A stretch of DNA of 64,000 nt, taken from assembly GCF_900167525.1 (NCBI RefSeq), contig NZ_FUZQ01000007.1, forward strand, positions 310,001 through 374,000. Direction: 5' to 3'. This DNA is from Krasilnikoviella flava (lineage in GTDB: Bacteria; Actinomycetota; Actinomycetes; Actinomycetales; Cellulomonadaceae). Shown piece by piece: positions 1 to 9,830 of the stretch. The notes beneath the pieces are model-generated. The model saw nothing but the letters and a program-made list of their open reading frames with translations. It ran no database searches and had not been told where the DNA came from. The position numbers and the translations under genes were made by a program. Each line of letters begins with the position of its first letter. Positions within the stretch are counted from its first letter, which is position 1.

Positions 1-1485
1 GCCACCGGCAGGGCCGTGCAGGACGGCGCGCTCGGCATCGCGCAGCTCCTCGCGCCGATCCTCGACGAGCAGCCCGCGGAGCTCGCCGCGAAGCTGAACG
101 GCGACGACCGGTACGTGATCCTCCAGCGCAACGCCGTGCCCGAGGTGCAGCGGGCGATCGCCAAGCTCGACCTGCAGGCCTACGTCCGTACCGAGCTCAC
201 GTCGCGGCGCACGTACCCCGCGGGCGTCGTCGCGGGGACGTTGGTGGGCTACGTGGACCGGGACCAGGTCGGCCAGGGCGGGCTCGAGCGCGCCTACGAG
301 GACGTGCTCGCGGGCACGGACGGCAAGGTCGTCTTCGAGCGGGGCCGTGACGGGGTCCAGATCCCGAACTCCGAGCAGGAGTCGACCCCCGCGGTGCCCG
401 GTGGCGACGTGGTCCTGACCATCGACGCCGACGTGCAGTGGAAGGCGGAGGAGCTCATCGACGACGCCGTGTCGAAGTCGGGCTCGGCCTACGGCATCGC
501 CGTCGTGCAGGACGTGCGCGACGGGACGGTGCTCGCCGTGGCCGACTCGGGCGACGTCGACCCGAACGACCGGTCCACGTCCGCCGTGGCCAACGGCTCG
601 CGCGCCGTGAAGGACGTCTTCGAGCCCGGCTCGACCGGCAAGGTGATCACCATGGCGGCGGCGCTCGAGGAGGGTTACTGGGCGCCCGACAGCCAGTTCG
701 AGGTGCCCTACCGCTTCACCACGCCCAACGGCGAGAGCTTCAAGGACTCCCACGAGCACCCCCTGCAGCGGCTGACGCTCGCGGGAGTGCTGGCGCACTC
801 GTCGAACACCGGCACGGTGCAGATCGGCGAGAAGATCCCGCTGGACGTCCGGCACGACTACCTGGGCAAGTTCGGCTTCGGGCAGCAGACCGGTCTGGGG
901 CTGCCGGGCGAGTCCGCGGGCATCGTGCCGTCGGAGCAGACGCTCGCGAACGACTCCCGCACGCCCTACACGATCCTGTTCGGCCAGGGCGTGGCCGTGA
1001 ACGCGATGCAGGCGACGCAGGTCTTCTCGACGGTCGCCAACGGCGGCGTGCGGGTCGAGCCCAGCCTCGTGGCGGGCACCCGCGACGCGGAGGGCACGTT
1101 CTCCGCCGCCGACGCGCCCACGGAGACGCGGGTGGTCTCCGAGAAGACCGCGGACTCCGTCATGCGGATGATGGAGTCGGTCGTGGGCGAGGAGGGGACG
1201 GCGGCCAACGCCCGCGTGCCCGGCTACCGCGTGGCCGGCAAGACCGGCACCGCCCAGATGTGGCTGCCCGGCGGCGGCACCACCTACATGGCGTCGTTCA
1301 TCGGCGTCGCGCCGGCCGACGACCCGCGCTACACGGTGTCCGTCTTCCTGCGCAGCCCGCAGTCGTCGATCTACGGCGGCGTGGTCGCGGCACCCGTGTT
1401 CAGCGACCTCATGGGCTACACGCTGCAGAAGATGGACGTGCCCCCCAGCACCACGCCCGCAGACCCGTACGACCTCACCTGGTGA
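1..1485 (+). CDS. ftsI: Peptidoglycan transpeptidase FtsI/PbpB (class B PBP), 5' end cut off
   Basis: Septal class B penicillin-binding protein that cross-links peptidoglycan at the division site, working with FtsW. The reading frame is open from base 1, so the N-terminus (cytoplasmic tail, membrane anchor and part of the dimerisation domain) lies upstream of the window; 494 codons are visible. The three transpeptidase motifs are in order: STGK (SxxK, catalytic Ser codon at 631), SSN (codons 799-807) and KTG (from 1240). It is the first visible gene of the dcw cluster and lies 96 nt before murE. Its position next to mur genes separates it from elongation-type PBPs. Confidence 0.95.
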   Translation, partial: ATGRAVQDGALGIAQLLAPILDEQPAELAAKLNGDDRYVILQRNAVPEVQRAIAKLDLQAYVRTELTSRRTYPAGVVAGTLVGYVDRDQVGQGGLERAYEDVLAGTDGKVVFERGRDGVQIPNSEQESTPAVPGGDVVLTIDADVQWKAEELIDDAVSKSGSAYGIAVVQDVRDGTVLAVADSGDVDPNDRSTSAVANGSRAVKDVFEPGSTGKVITMAAALEEGYWAPDSQFEVPYRFTTPNGESFKDSHEHPLQRLTLAGVLAHSSNTGTVQIGEKIPLDVRHDYLGKFGFGQQTGLGLPGESAGIVPSEQTLANDSRTPYTILFGQGVAVNAMQATQVFSTVANGGVRVEPSLVAGTRDAEGTFSAADAPTETRVVSEKTADSVMRMMESVVGEEGTAANARVPGYRVAGKTGTAQMWLPGGGTTYMASFIGVAPADDPRYTVSVFLRSPQSSIYGGVVAAPVFSDLMGYTLQKMDVPPSTTPADPYDLTW

Positions 1486-1568
1486 GCGGGTCGCGCAGCA
1501 CCGTCGCGAGAGCCGTGACGGTCGTCATGCCCGGCACGCCCGGTGCCTGGCCGACAGCCCGCAGACGG

Positions 1569-1574
1569 TAGGTT
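1569..1574 (+). promoter_or_regulatory. Putative -10 box (TAGGTT) of a leaderless murE transcript
   Basis: TAGGTT ends 7 nt before the GTG at 1582. It implies a murE transcript starting at or next to the start codon, inside the dcw cluster. No clear -35 box. Confidence 0.5.
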
Positions 1575-1581
1575 CTTCTCC

Positions 1582-3222
1582 GTGACATCCCCGCTTCCCC
1601 GTATCCGGCCCGCGGGCACGACGCCCCGGCGGGTGCGGGACCTCGCCCTGACCTTCGGGCTCGAGGTGACGACGCCGACGGGCCCCGCCGAGGGCCACCG
1701 GCCGCAGGCTCCCGCCGACGTCGTCGTCACCTCGGTCGCGTCCGACAACCGCGTGGCCGCCGACGGCGATCTGTTCGTCGCCCTGCCGGGCGCGCACGCG
1801 CACGGCGCGAGGTTCGCCGCCGACGCCCTGGCGCGCGGGGCCCGCGCGGTGCTCACCGACGCAGCCGGGGCCGCGGCGCTCACGACGGGACCGGACGCCC
1901 TCGACCCCGCGGTGCCCGTGCTGGTCGCCGCCGACCCGCGTGCCGTGCTGGGGCCGGTCGCGGCCTGGGTCTACGGCGAGCCCGCCGAGCACCTCATGAC
2001 GTTCGGCGTCACCGGGACCAACGGCAAGACCACCACGACCTACCAGGTCGACCACCTGCTGCGGGCCCTGGGCTGGACCGGCGGGCTGATCGGCACCGTC
2101 GAGATGCGGGCGGGGGACCGGGTGCTGCCGAGCCGGCTGACCACCCCGGAGGCAGCCGACCTGCAGGCGCTGCTCGCGGCCATGTGCGAGGCCGAGGTCC
2201 GCACGCTCGCGATGGAGGTCTCGTCGCACTCGCTGTCGATGCACCGGGTGGACGGGATCGAGTTCGGCGTCGTCGGCTTCACGAACCTCAGCCAGGACCA
2301 CCTGGACTTCCACGGCGACCTGCAGTCCTACTTCGACGCGAAGGCGTCGCTGTTCACGCCGGAGCACGCGCGCCGCGGCGTCGTCGTGGTGGACGACGTC
2401 TGGGGCGAGCGCATGGCGGCCGTCGCGCAGGTGCCGGTCGCGACGCTGCGCACCCGCGCGCCTCGGGACGACGAGCAGGCGGCCGACTGGACGGTCACCG
2501 ACGTGGCCCCGCAAGGCACCGGCTCCGCCTTCACGCTCACGCACACCGACGGCCGCGCCCTGCGCACGTCGACGTCGCTGCCGGGCGGGTTCAACGTGGC
2601 GAACGCCGCGCTGGCCCTCGCGATGGTGCTCGAGGGCGGCGCGCACGTCGAGGACGTGGCCGAGGCGCTCGCCGCGGCCGACGGGCTCTCGGCGGTCGTT
2701 CCGGGCCGCATGGAGGTCGTGGGCGCCGGTGGCGACGGGCAGCCCCGCGTGATCGTGGACTTCGCGCACAACACGGAGGCCCTCGAGCTCGCGCTCGCCG
2801 CGCTGCGCCCGACGACGGGCGGCCGGCTGGTCGTCGTCTTCGGCGCCACGGGCGACCGGGACAAGGGCAAGCGTCCCGCCATGGGCGCGGCCGCCGTCGC
2901 GGGCGCGGACGTCGTCGTCGTGACCGACGACGACCCCCACGGCGAGGACCCCGCCGTGGTCCGCGCGGCCGTGCTCGACGGGGCCCGCGCGGCCCGCGAC
3001 GCGGCGCGCGCCACCGGGCGCGACGTCGTCGTGACCGAGGCCGCGCCCCGTGGGGCCGCGATCGAGGCCGCCGTGCTCGACGCAGGGGCGCGGGACACCG
3101 TCCTCGTGGCGGGCCGTGGCCACGAGACCATCCAGGAGGTCGCGGGCGTCGACCTGGAGCTCGACGACCGGGACGAGGCCCGCCGTGCGCTGCAGCGGCG
3201 GCACGAGAGGACGACCGCATGA
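1582..3222 (+). CDS. murE: UDP-MurNAc-tripeptide synthetase MurE
   Basis: Cytoplasmic ATP-dependent ligase adding the third residue (a diamino acid) to UDP-MurNAc-L-Ala-D-Glu. 546 aa from GTG 1582; an ATG at 1543 is in frame, but the -10 box directly before 1582 and the start of family similarity favour the GTG. The ATP loop GTNGKTTTT lies near residue 143. The motif that is DNPR in meso-diaminopimelate enzymes reads DDPH here (residues 450-453), followed by GEDP. The family Arg that contacts meso-DAP is therefore absent, pointing to ornithine or lysine as substrate. Stop overlaps the murF start (ATGA). Confidence 0.95.
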   Translation: MTSPLPRIRPAGTTPRRVRDLALTFGLEVTTPTGPAEGHRPQAPADVVVTSVASDNRVAADGDLFVALPGAHAHGARFAADALARGARAVLTDAAGAAALTTGPDALDPAVPVLVAADPRAVLGPVAAWVYGEPAEHLMTFGVTGTNGKTTTTYQVDHLLRALGWTGGLIGTVEMRAGDRVLPSRLTTPEAADLQALLAAMCEAEVRTLAMEVSSHSLSMHRVDGIEFGVVGFTNLSQDHLDFHGDLQSYFDAKASLFTPEHARRGVVVVDDVWGERMAAVAQVPVATLRTRAPRDDEQAADWTVTDVAPQGTGSAFTLTHTDGRALRTSTSLPGGFNVANAALALAMVLEGGAHVEDVAEALAAADGLSAVVPGRMEVVGAGGDGQPRVIVDFAHNTEALELALAALRPTTGGRLVVVFGATGDRDKGKRPAMGAAAVAGADVVVVTDDDPHGEDPAVVRAAVLDGARAARDAARATGRDVVVTEAAPRGAAIEAAVLDAGARDTVLVAGRGHETIQEVAGVDLELDDRDEARRALQRRHERTTA

Positions 3223-4706
3223 TCGCGCTGACCGCCGCCGACGTCGCTTCCGCGACCGGGGGACGGCTGCACGCCGACGCCGAGACACCCGTGACCGGGC
3301 CCGCCGTGGTGGACTCCCGGCGGGTCGAGCCCGGCGGGCTGTTCGTCGCGCTGCCGGGCGAGCGGGTGGACGGGCACGACTTCGCCCGCGCCGCCGTGGA
3401 GGCCGGGGCCACCCTGGTCCTCGCCGCCCGGGAGGTCGAGGGCGTGCCGACCGTCGTCGTCGACGACGTGCAGGCCGCCCTCGGCGAGCTCGCCCGCGCC
3501 GTGCTGGCCCGCGTGCGGGCGCAGGGCGACCTGCGGGTCGTCGCGGTGACGGGCTCGGTGGGCAAGACGACCACCAAGGACCTGCTCGGCCAGCTCCTCG
3601 CCGACCAGCTGCCGGACGGCGTGGCCGCCGAGGACGCCCTCGTCGTGCCCGCGGGGTCGTACAACAACGAGGTCGGCCTGCCGCTGACCGTGCTGCGCGT
3701 CACCCGGGCCACCCGGTTCCTCGTGCTGGAGATGGGCGCCGACGGCCCGGGCAACATCGCGTACCTCACCCGGATCGCGCCGCCCGACATCGGCATCGTG
3801 CTGGCCGTGGGCGTCGCCCACGTGGGCAAGTTCGGCTCGGTCGAGGCGATCGCGCGCACCAAGTCCGAGATGGTCTCGGGCGTCCTCCCGGGCGGCACCG
3901 TCGTGCTCAACGCCGACGACCAGCGTGTCGCGGCGATGGCGTCCCTCGCGGCGCCCGAGCACACCGTCACCACGTTCGGCACCATCCCCTCCGCCGGCGT
4001 GCGTGCCGCCGACGTCCAGGTGGACGCCTCCGGCCGGGCGGCCTTCGGGCTCGAGGTCGCGGGCGGTCAGGGGTCCGGCGAGCCCGCCCCCGTGGCGCTG
4101 CGCCTCGTGGGGGCCCACCACGTGAGCAACGCGCTGGCCGCGGCCGCGGCCGTGCTCGCCCTCGGCGGCTCGACACCCACCGTGGCGCAGGGGCTCTCTC
4201 GCGCGACGCCCGTCAGCCCGCACCGCATGGCCGTCACCGAGCGGGCGGACGGCGTCACCGTGATCGACGACGCCTACAACGCCAACCCGGACTCGATGCG
4301 TGCCGCCCTGCGCACGCTCGCCGTCATGGCGGGTCGCACGCGCCGCTCCGTCGCCGTGCTGGGCGAGATGCTCGAGCTCGGGGACGGCTCGCGCGCCGCG
4401 CACGACGCGATCGGCCGCCTCGTGGTGCGATTGAACGTCAAGCTCCTCGTCGTCGTCGGCGACGGGGCGTACCACATCCATGAGGGAGCCCTGCAGGAGG
4501 GGTCCTGGGGAGAGGAGTCGGTCTTCGTGCCTGACCTCGACGCCGCGCGCGCGGTGCTCGCCGAGGCGCTCGAGCCGGGCGACGTCGTCCTCGTGAAGTC
4601 CTCCCTGGGGTCCGGCTTGTGGCAGCTCGGCGACGAGCTCGCCGCCGGCGGCCCGTCCCTCGGGTCCGACGCCACGGACGAACCTGCCACGGAGGTCGCC
4701 CCGTGA
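3219..4706 (+). CDS. murF: UDP-MurNAc-tripeptide:D-Ala-D-Ala ligase MurF
   Basis: Cytoplasmic Mur ligase attaching D-Ala-D-Ala to the UDP-MurNAc-tripeptide, giving the complete pentapeptide precursor. 495 aa. ATG 3219 overlaps the murE stop in an ATGA, so translation is probably coupled. The ATP loop [10 protein letters not shown] and the downstream [13 protein letters not shown] segment, typical of MurF, are both present, and the C-terminal ligase domain carries [11 protein letters not shown]. The C-terminus ends in an acidic, Ala-rich stretch. The GTGA at 4703 starts mraY. Confidence 0.95.
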   Translation: MIALTAADVASATGGRLHADAETPVTGPAVVDSRRVEPGGLFVALPGERVDGHDFARAAVEAGATLVLAAREVEGVPTVVVDDVQAALGELARAVLARVRAQGDLRVVAVTGSVGKTTTKDLLGQLLADQLPDGVAAEDALVVPAGSYNNEVGLPLTVLRVTRATRFLVLEMGADGPGNIAYLTRIAPPDIGIVLAVGVAHVGKFGSVEAIARTKSEMVSGVLPGGTVVLNADDQRVAAMASLAAPEHTVTTFGTIPSAGVRAADVQVDASGRAAFGLEVAGGQGSGEPAPVALRLVGAHHVSNALAAAAAVLALGGSTPTVAQGLSRATPVSPHRMAVTERADGVTVIDDAYNANPDSMRAALRTLAVMAGRTRRSVAVLGEMLELGDGSRAAHDAIGRLVVRLNVKLLVVVGDGAYHIHEGALQEGSWGEESVFVPDLDAARAVLAEALEPGDVVLVKSSLGSGLWQLGDELAAGGPSLGSDATDEPATEVAP

Positions 4707-5785
4707 TCGCGATCCTGGTCTCGGCCGGTGTCTCCGGGCTCGTCGCGCTCTTCGGGACCCCGCTGTTCATCCGGTTCCTCGTGCACCGCAACTACGGCCA
4801 GTTCGTGCGCCAGGACGGGCCGACGGCGCACTTCACCAAGCGCGGCACCCCGACGATGGGCGGGGTCGTGATCATCGCGGCGACCCTGGTCGGCGTCGCG
4901 GTGTCGATGCTGATCGCCGGCCGGCCCCCGAGCGCGTCGGCGCTGCTGTGCCTCTACCTCATGACCGGTCTCGGGCTGGTCGGCTTCCTGGACGACTTCA
5001 CGAAGATCCGTAAGCAGCGGTCGCTCGGGCTGACGCCGAAGGCGAAGATCGTGGGCCAGGGCTTCGTCGGGATCAGCTTCGCGATCCTCGCGCTGCAGTT
5101 CCCCAACGCCAACGCCCGGACGCCCGCGTCCACGCGCATCTCGTTCCTGCGGGACACCAACCTGGACCTCGCCTTCGCCGGCGTGACGGTGGGCCTGATC
5201 CTCTTCGTGATCTGGGCGAACTTCCTCATCACCGCCTGGTCCAACGCGGTGAACCTCACGGACGGCCTGGACGGCCTCGCCACCGGGGTGTCGATCATCG
5301 TCTTCGGGGCGTACGTCCTCGTGTGCATCTGGCAGCTCAACCAGTCGTGCCAGCGCCTCGCCGCGGCCGGGCCGCGCTGCTACGAGGTGCGTGACCCGCA
5401 GGACCTCGCGATCGTCGCCGCCGCCATCGCGGGCGCCTGCATCGGCTTCCTGTGGTGGAACGCCAGCCCCGCGAGGATCTTCATGGGCGACACCGGCGCC
5501 CTCGCCCTCGGCGGCGCGCTGGCCGGCATCTCGATCCTGTCGCGCACCGAGATCCTCGCCGCCATCATCGGCGGGCTGTTCGTCGTCATCGTGATGTCGG
5601 ACGTCATCCAGATCGGCTTCTTCAAGATGACCGGCAGACGCGTGTTCAAGATGGCGCCGCTGCACCACCACTTCGAGCTGTCCGGGTGGGGCGAGGTCAC
5701 GATCGTCATCCGGTTCTGGCTCATCGCGGGCCTCTTCGCCGCGCTCGGCATGGGCGTCTTCTACGCCGAGTGGGTCGCCACGTGA
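4703..5785 (+). CDS. mraY: Phospho-N-acetylmuramoyl-pentapeptide transferase MraY
   Basis: Integral membrane enzyme transferring phospho-MurNAc-pentapeptide to undecaprenyl phosphate to make lipid I. 360 aa from GTG 4703, overlapping the murF stop by 4 nt. About ten hydrophobic segments are visible. Family motifs include TPTMGG near the N-terminus, DDFTK (first Asp pair), [13 protein letters not shown] in the middle, [11 protein letters not shown] and the C-terminal PLHHHFE. Length and motifs match the family. It ends in GTGA shared with murD. Confidence 0.96.
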   Translation: MIAILVSAGVSGLVALFGTPLFIRFLVHRNYGQFVRQDGPTAHFTKRGTPTMGGVVIIAATLVGVAVSMLIAGRPPSASALLCLYLMTGLGLVGFLDDFTKIRKQRSLGLTPKAKIVGQGFVGISFAILALQFPNANARTPASTRISFLRDTNLDLAFAGVTVGLILFVIWANFLITAWSNAVNLTDGLDGLATGVSIIVFGAYVLVCIWQLNQSCQRLAAAGPRCYEVRDPQDLAIVAAAIAGACIGFLWWNASPARIFMGDTGALALGGALAGISILSRTEILAAIIGGLFVVIVMSDVIQIGFFKMTGRRVFKMAPLHHHFELSGWGEVTIVIRFWLIAGLFAALGMGVFYAEWVAT

Positions 5786-7227
5786 CGGGCGCCCTGCCGG
5801 ACGGCGTGCGCGTCGTCGTGGCGGGGCTCGGCGTGACCGGCCGCGCCGTCGTCGCGGCCCTGCACGGCCGCGCGGGGTCGGTGGTGACGGTCGACGGCCG
5901 GGCCGACGACGCGGACGTCCGCGCCGCGGACGACGCCGCGGTGGCGGAGCACGTCGTCGCCGGCGCGGATCTCGTGGTCGCCTCCCCGGGGTGGCCGCCG
6001 AGCTCGCCGCTGCTGGTCGCCGCCCGCGCGGCGGGCGTCCCGGTGTGGAGCGAGATCGAGCTCGCGTGGCGGCTGCGGGTCGAGCGCGTGCCCGGGCCGG
6101 ACGGCCGGCGCGGGCCCGCCCCGTGGCTCGCCGTCACGGGGACGAACGGCAAGACGACGACGGTCGAGATGCTCGCGTCGATCCTCGCGGCGGCGGGCCT
6201 GCGCATGGCCGCCGTCGGGAACGTCGGCACCCCCGTCGTGGAGGCCGCGCAGGACCCGACGCTCGACGTCCTCGCCGTGGAGCTGTCCAGCTTCCAGCTG
6301 CACCACACGCTCACGACGTCGTTCGAGGCCGCGGCCGTGCTCAACGTGGCCGCCGACCACCTCGACTGGCACGGCTCGCTCGAGGCGTACGCGGCGGACA
6401 AGGGACGGGTCTACGCCCGCGCGCAGCTGGCGTGCGTGTACAACACGGCCGACCCGCGTACCGAGCAGCTCGTGCGCGACGCCGACGTGACGGAGGGAGC
6501 GCGGGCCGTCGGGTTCACCCTCGGCGCCCCCGGCCCCGGCCAGCTGGGCGTCGTGGAGGACGTGCTCGTCGACCGCGCCTTCCACACCGGGTCCTCCGTC
6601 CGCGACCGGCAGCGGACGGCCGCGGAGCTGGGCACGCTCGCCGACCTGGCGCACCTCGCGCCCGCAGGCGCACCGGCCCCGGCGCACGTTGTCGCGAACG
6701 CCCTGGCCGCGGCGGCACTGGCGCGGGCGCACGGCGTTCCCGCTGCCGCCGTGCGCGACGGCCTGCGGGCGTTCCGACCCGGCGCACACCGCATCGCCCG
6801 CGTCCGTGAGCTCGACGGCGTCGCCTGGGTGGACGACTCGAAGGCCACCAACGCGCACGCGGCGGCCGCGTCGCTGGGCGCGTACGGCGCCGGCACCGTG
6901 GTGTGGGTGGCGGGCGGCCTCGCGAAGGGTGCCTCGTTCGACGCGCTCGTCGCCGGCCGGGCCGACCGCCTGCGCGCTGCCGTGCTCATCGGCGTCGACC
7001 CGGAGCCGATCCGCGGTGCGCTGGCCCGACACGCGCCCGAGGTCCCCGTCGTCGTGGTCGATCCCGGCGACACTGGGTCGGTGATGCGACGCGCGGTCGC
7101 GGCGGCACGGGACCTGGCGGAGCCGGGCGACACCGTGCTGCTGGCGCCCGCGGGAGCGTCCATGGACCAGTTCGCCTCCTACGCCCAGCGCGGGGAGGCG
7201 TTCGCCACGGCCGTGGCGGAGCTGTAG
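5782..7227 (+). CDS. murD: UDP-MurNAc-L-Ala:D-Glu ligase MurD
   Basis: Cytoplasmic ligase adding D-Glu to UDP-MurNAc-L-Ala. 481 aa from GTG 5782, overlapping mraY by 4 nt. The N-terminal Rossmann-type region has [10 protein letters not shown], the ATP loop is [10 protein letters not shown] near residue 115, the middle domain carries [12 protein letters not shown], and the C-terminal domain has [12 protein letters not shown], all typical of MurD. A short hairpin follows the stop before ftsW. Confidence 0.95.
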   Translation: MTGALPDGVRVVVAGLGVTGRAVVAALHGRAGSVVTVDGRADDADVRAADDAAVAEHVVAGADLVVASPGWPPSSPLLVAARAAGVPVWSEIELAWRLRVERVPGPDGRRGPAPWLAVTGTNGKTTTVEMLASILAAAGLRMAAVGNVGTPVVEAAQDPTLDVLAVELSSFQLHHTLTTSFEAAAVLNVAADHLDWHGSLEAYAADKGRVYARAQLACVYNTADPRTEQLVRDADVTEGARAVGFTLGAPGPGQLGVVEDVLVDRAFHTGSSVRDRQRTAAELGTLADLAHLAPAGAPAPAHVVANALAAAALARAHGVPAAAVRDGLRAFRPGAHRIARVRELDGVAWVDDSKATNAHAAAASLGAYGAGTVVWVAGGLAKGASFDALVAGRADRLRAAVLIGVDPEPIRGALARHAPEVPVVVVDPGDTGSVMRRAVAAARDLAEPGDTVLLAPAGASMDQFASYAQRGEAFATAVAEL

Positions 7228-7245
7228 GCGGCAGATCGCTGCCGC
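7228..7245. other. Intra-operon hairpin between murD and ftsW
   Basis: GCGGCAG, loop ATCG, CTGCCGC: a perfect 7-bp stem directly after the murD stop. No T tract follows. It could reduce read-through or protect mRNA ends; the role is unknown. Confidence 0.4.
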
Positions 7246-7267
7246 AACGTGAGCAAGGGGTGTCGGG

Positions 7268-8644
7268 ATGGCGGTCACGACGGGCACCCGACGCGGCCCC
7301 CGCGGCTCGGCCGATCGCCCGTCGAAGGGCACGTCGACCGGGCGGGCGTCGAGCGGACGTGGCGCGGGGGGCGCGAAGCAGTCCGCGACGAAGGGGGCGC
7401 GGGGGTCCGCCGAGCGCCCGTGGCTCGGTCAGTGGAACTCCACCGTCACGAGCTACTACCTGCTCGTCGGGGCCACCGGGCTGCTGCTCGTCATCGGCCT
7501 CGTCATGGTGCTGTCCAGCTCGACGGTGACGTCGATCGCCGAGGGCGACTCGCCGTTCGCCGCCTTCCTCGTCCAGGGCCGGTACGCGCTCATCGGGCTG
7601 CCGCTCATGCTGGTCGCCGCCCGCCTGCCGGTGCGCTGGTACAAGCGACTGGCGTGGCCCGCGATGATCGTCTCGCTCGGGATGCTCGTCGCCGTGCTCT
7701 TCGCCGGCAAGCTCGTCAACGGCAACCGCAACTGGCTCGTCGTCGGGCCGCTGCAGTTCCAGCCCTCGGAGCTCGCCAAGCTCGGCCTGGCGGTGTGGCT
7801 GGGCGCGGTGCTGGGCCGCAAGCAGCACCTGCTCGGCAGCTGGGGCCAGGCGATCGTGCCCGGGGTGCTCGGTCTCGCCGCGGTCCTCGGTCTCGTCATG
7901 GCGGGGCACGACCTGGGCACGGCGCTCATCCTCGCGCTGCTGGGCCTCGGCGCCTACTGGGTCTCCGGCGCCCCCGCGTCGCTGCTCGCGGTGGGCGGGG
8001 TCGGGGCGGCGCTCCTGGTCGGCTGGGCCTTCATCCTCAACCAGGGCAGCTCGGACCGCCTCACCCGCATCCTCGCCACCTACGGCGCCGCGTGCGACGC
8101 GGCGAGCGAGTGCTACCAGTCGATCCACGGCCTGTACGGGCTGGCGACGGGCGGCCTGTTCGGCGTCGGCCTGGGCGCCAGCCGCGAGAAGTGGAAGTAC
8201 CTGCCGGAGGCGCACAACGACTTCATCTACTCCGTGATCGGCGAGGAGCTCGGGCTGCTCGGCACGCTCCTGGTGCTCGCGCTGTTCGCCGTCCTCGGGA
8301 TCGCGATGGCCCGGGTGGTCCGTCGTCACGAGGACCCGTTCGTGAAGATCACCACGGCCGCGATCGGGTGCTGGATCGTGGGTCAGGCCTTCGTCAACAT
8401 CGGCGTGGTGATCGGCGTCCTGCCGGTGATCGGCGTGCCGCTGCCCCTGGTCTCTGCGGGTGGGTCGGCCCTCGTCACCACCATGCTGGCGCTCGGGGTG
8501 GTGATCAGCTTCGCGCGCAGTGAGCCGGGCGCCGCGGAGGCGCTCGCCGCGCGCCGGAGCGTCGTCAAGAGGTCGGTCGCCGTCCTCTCGCGGCGGGGTC
8601 GCCGCGGGACGGGTCGGGGCCGCGGGGACGGCGCCGGCCGATAG
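7268..8644 (+). CDS. ftsW: Septal glycan polymerase FtsW (SEDS family)
   Basis: Polytopic SEDS glycosyltransferase that polymerises lipid II at the septum with its partner FtsI. 458 aa. ATG 7268 has an AAGGGG ribosome site about 7 nt upstream. A basic, Gly/Ser-rich cytoplasmic tail of about 60 residues precedes roughly ten membrane segments. Conserved stretches include NGNRNWLVVGPLQFQPSE, the AHNDFIYSVIGEELG segment and the C-terminal PVIGVPLPLVSAGGSALV. The Arg-rich C-terminal tail holds the -10 box of murG. Its position between murD and murG separates it from RodA or SpoVE. Confidence 0.94.
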   Translation: MAVTTGTRRGPRGSADRPSKGTSTGRASSGRGAGGAKQSATKGARGSAERPWLGQWNSTVTSYYLLVGATGLLLVIGLVMVLSSSTVTSIAEGDSPFAAFLVQGRYALIGLPLMLVAARLPVRWYKRLAWPAMIVSLGMLVAVLFAGKLVNGNRNWLVVGPLQFQPSELAKLGLAVWLGAVLGRKQHLLGSWGQAIVPGVLGLAAVLGLVMAGHDLGTALILALLGLGAYWVSGAPASLLAVGGVGAALLVGWAFILNQGSSDRLTRILATYGAACDAASECYQSIHGLYGLATGGLFGVGLGASREKWKYLPEAHNDFIYSVIGEELGLLGTLLVLALFAVLGIAMARVVRRHEDPFVKITTAAIGCWIVGQAFVNIGVVIGVLPVIGVPLPLVSAGGSALVTTMLALGVVISFARSEPGAAEALAARRSVVKRSVAVLSRRGRRGTGRGRGDGAGR

Positions 8645-8647
8645 GGT
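8642..8647 (+). promoter_or_regulatory. Putative -10 box (TAGGGT) of a leaderless murG transcript
   Basis: TAGGGT ends 7 nt before GTG 8655 and overlaps the ftsW stop codon. It would give an internal promoter for murG-murC-ftsQ. Confidence 0.45.
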
Positions 8648-8654
8648 CCTGCGT

Positions 8655-9830
8655 GTGAAGAGCACTGCAGTCACGTCCGTCGTCCTCGCCGGGGGCGGCA
8701 CCGCCGGCCACGTCAATCCCCTCCTCGCCGTCGCGGACGAGCTCCGCGCCCGCGAGCCGGAGGCCCGGATCCTCGCCCTCGGCACCACGTCAGGGCTCGA
8801 GGCCGAGCTCGTCCCGGAGCGCGGCTACCGCCTGTGGCCCGTGCCGCGCGTCCCGCTCCCGCGCCGCCCCAGCGTCGACCTCCTGCGGCTCCCCGGCCGG
8901 CTGAGCGCGGCGGTGAAGGCGGCCGAGGCCGCGATCGACGAGATCGGCGCCCAGGCGGTCGTCGGCTTCGGCGGGTACGTCTCGACGCCGGCCTACCTCG
9001 CCGCCCGTCGCCGCGGCGTTCCTGTGGTGATCCACGAGCAGAACGCCCGGCCCGGCCTGGCCAACAAGCTCGGCGCCCGCTGGGCGGCCCGCGTCGGCGC
9101 GACGTTCCCGGGCACCGCGCTGCCAGGCGCCCGGGTGGTGGGGCTGCCGCTGCGCGCCGAGATCGCGGAGCTCGTCTCGGCCCGCGAGGCGGACCCGGTG
9201 GCCGCCCGCGTGCAGGCCGCCGACGCGCTGGGCCTGGACGCCGCGCTGCCGACGCTCGTCGTCACGGGCGGCTCCTCGGGAGCGGCCTCGGTGAACGCCG
9301 CGCTGGCGGGTTCGGTGGACGCGTTGCTGCGCGCCGGGGTGCAGGTGCTGCACCTCACGGGAAAGGGCAAGGACGGTCCCGTCCGCACCGCCGTCGAGGC
9401 CGCCACGGCCGCGGGCGGCCACGAGGCCGCGCGCTACCAGGTGCGGGAGTACCTGTCCGAGATGCAGCTCGCCCTCGCCGTCGCCGACCTGGTCGTGGCC
9501 CGGTCGGGTGCGGGGACGGTGTGCGAGCTCGCCGCTCTCGGTGTGCCGGCCGTCTACGTGCCGCTGCCCATCGGCAACGGCGAGCAGCGGCTCAACGCCG
9601 CGCCGCTCGTCGAGGCGGGCGGCGGCCTGCTCGTGGACGACGCGGACCTCACGCCGGCCTGGGTCGCCGAGCACGTGCCGGCGCTGCTGGCCGACCGCAC
9701 CCGCCTCGACGCGATGGCGTCCGCGGCCCGGACGACCGGCGTGCGCGACGGTGCCGCACGCGTGGTCGACCTCGTCGCCGAGGCGGTCGCGCAGTCGGAT
9801 GCAGGCTCCGGCTCCGGGCGGCAGGCGTGA
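8655..9830 (+). CDS. murG: Lipid II synthase MurG (GlcNAc transferase)
   Basis: Peripheral membrane glycosyltransferase (GT28) adding GlcNAc to lipid I to make lipid II. 391 aa. GTG 8655 was chosen because GGGTAGHVNP, the donor/acceptor loop that sits close to the family N-terminus, follows within about 12 residues. Other motifs are GFGGYVSTPAYLAA, VIHEQNARPGLANK and the C-terminal donor-binding RSGAGTVCELA and GNGEQRLNA. Its stop overlaps the murC start in GTGA. Confidence 0.96.
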   Translation: MKSTAVTSVVLAGGGTAGHVNPLLAVADELRAREPEARILALGTTSGLEAELVPERGYRLWPVPRVPLPRRPSVDLLRLPGRLSAAVKAAEAAIDEIGAQAVVGFGGYVSTPAYLAARRRGVPVVIHEQNARPGLANKLGARWAARVGATFPGTALPGARVVGLPLRAEIAELVSAREADPVAARVQAADALGLDAALPTLVVTGGSSGAASVNAALAGSVDALLRAGVQVLHLTGKGKDGPVRTAVEAATAAGGHEAARYQVREYLSEMQLALAVADLVVARSGAGTVCELAALGVPAVYVPLPIGNGEQRLNAAPLVEAGGGLLVDDADLTPAWVAEHVPALLADRTRLDAMASAARTTGVRDGAARVVDLVAEAVAQSDAGSGSGRQA

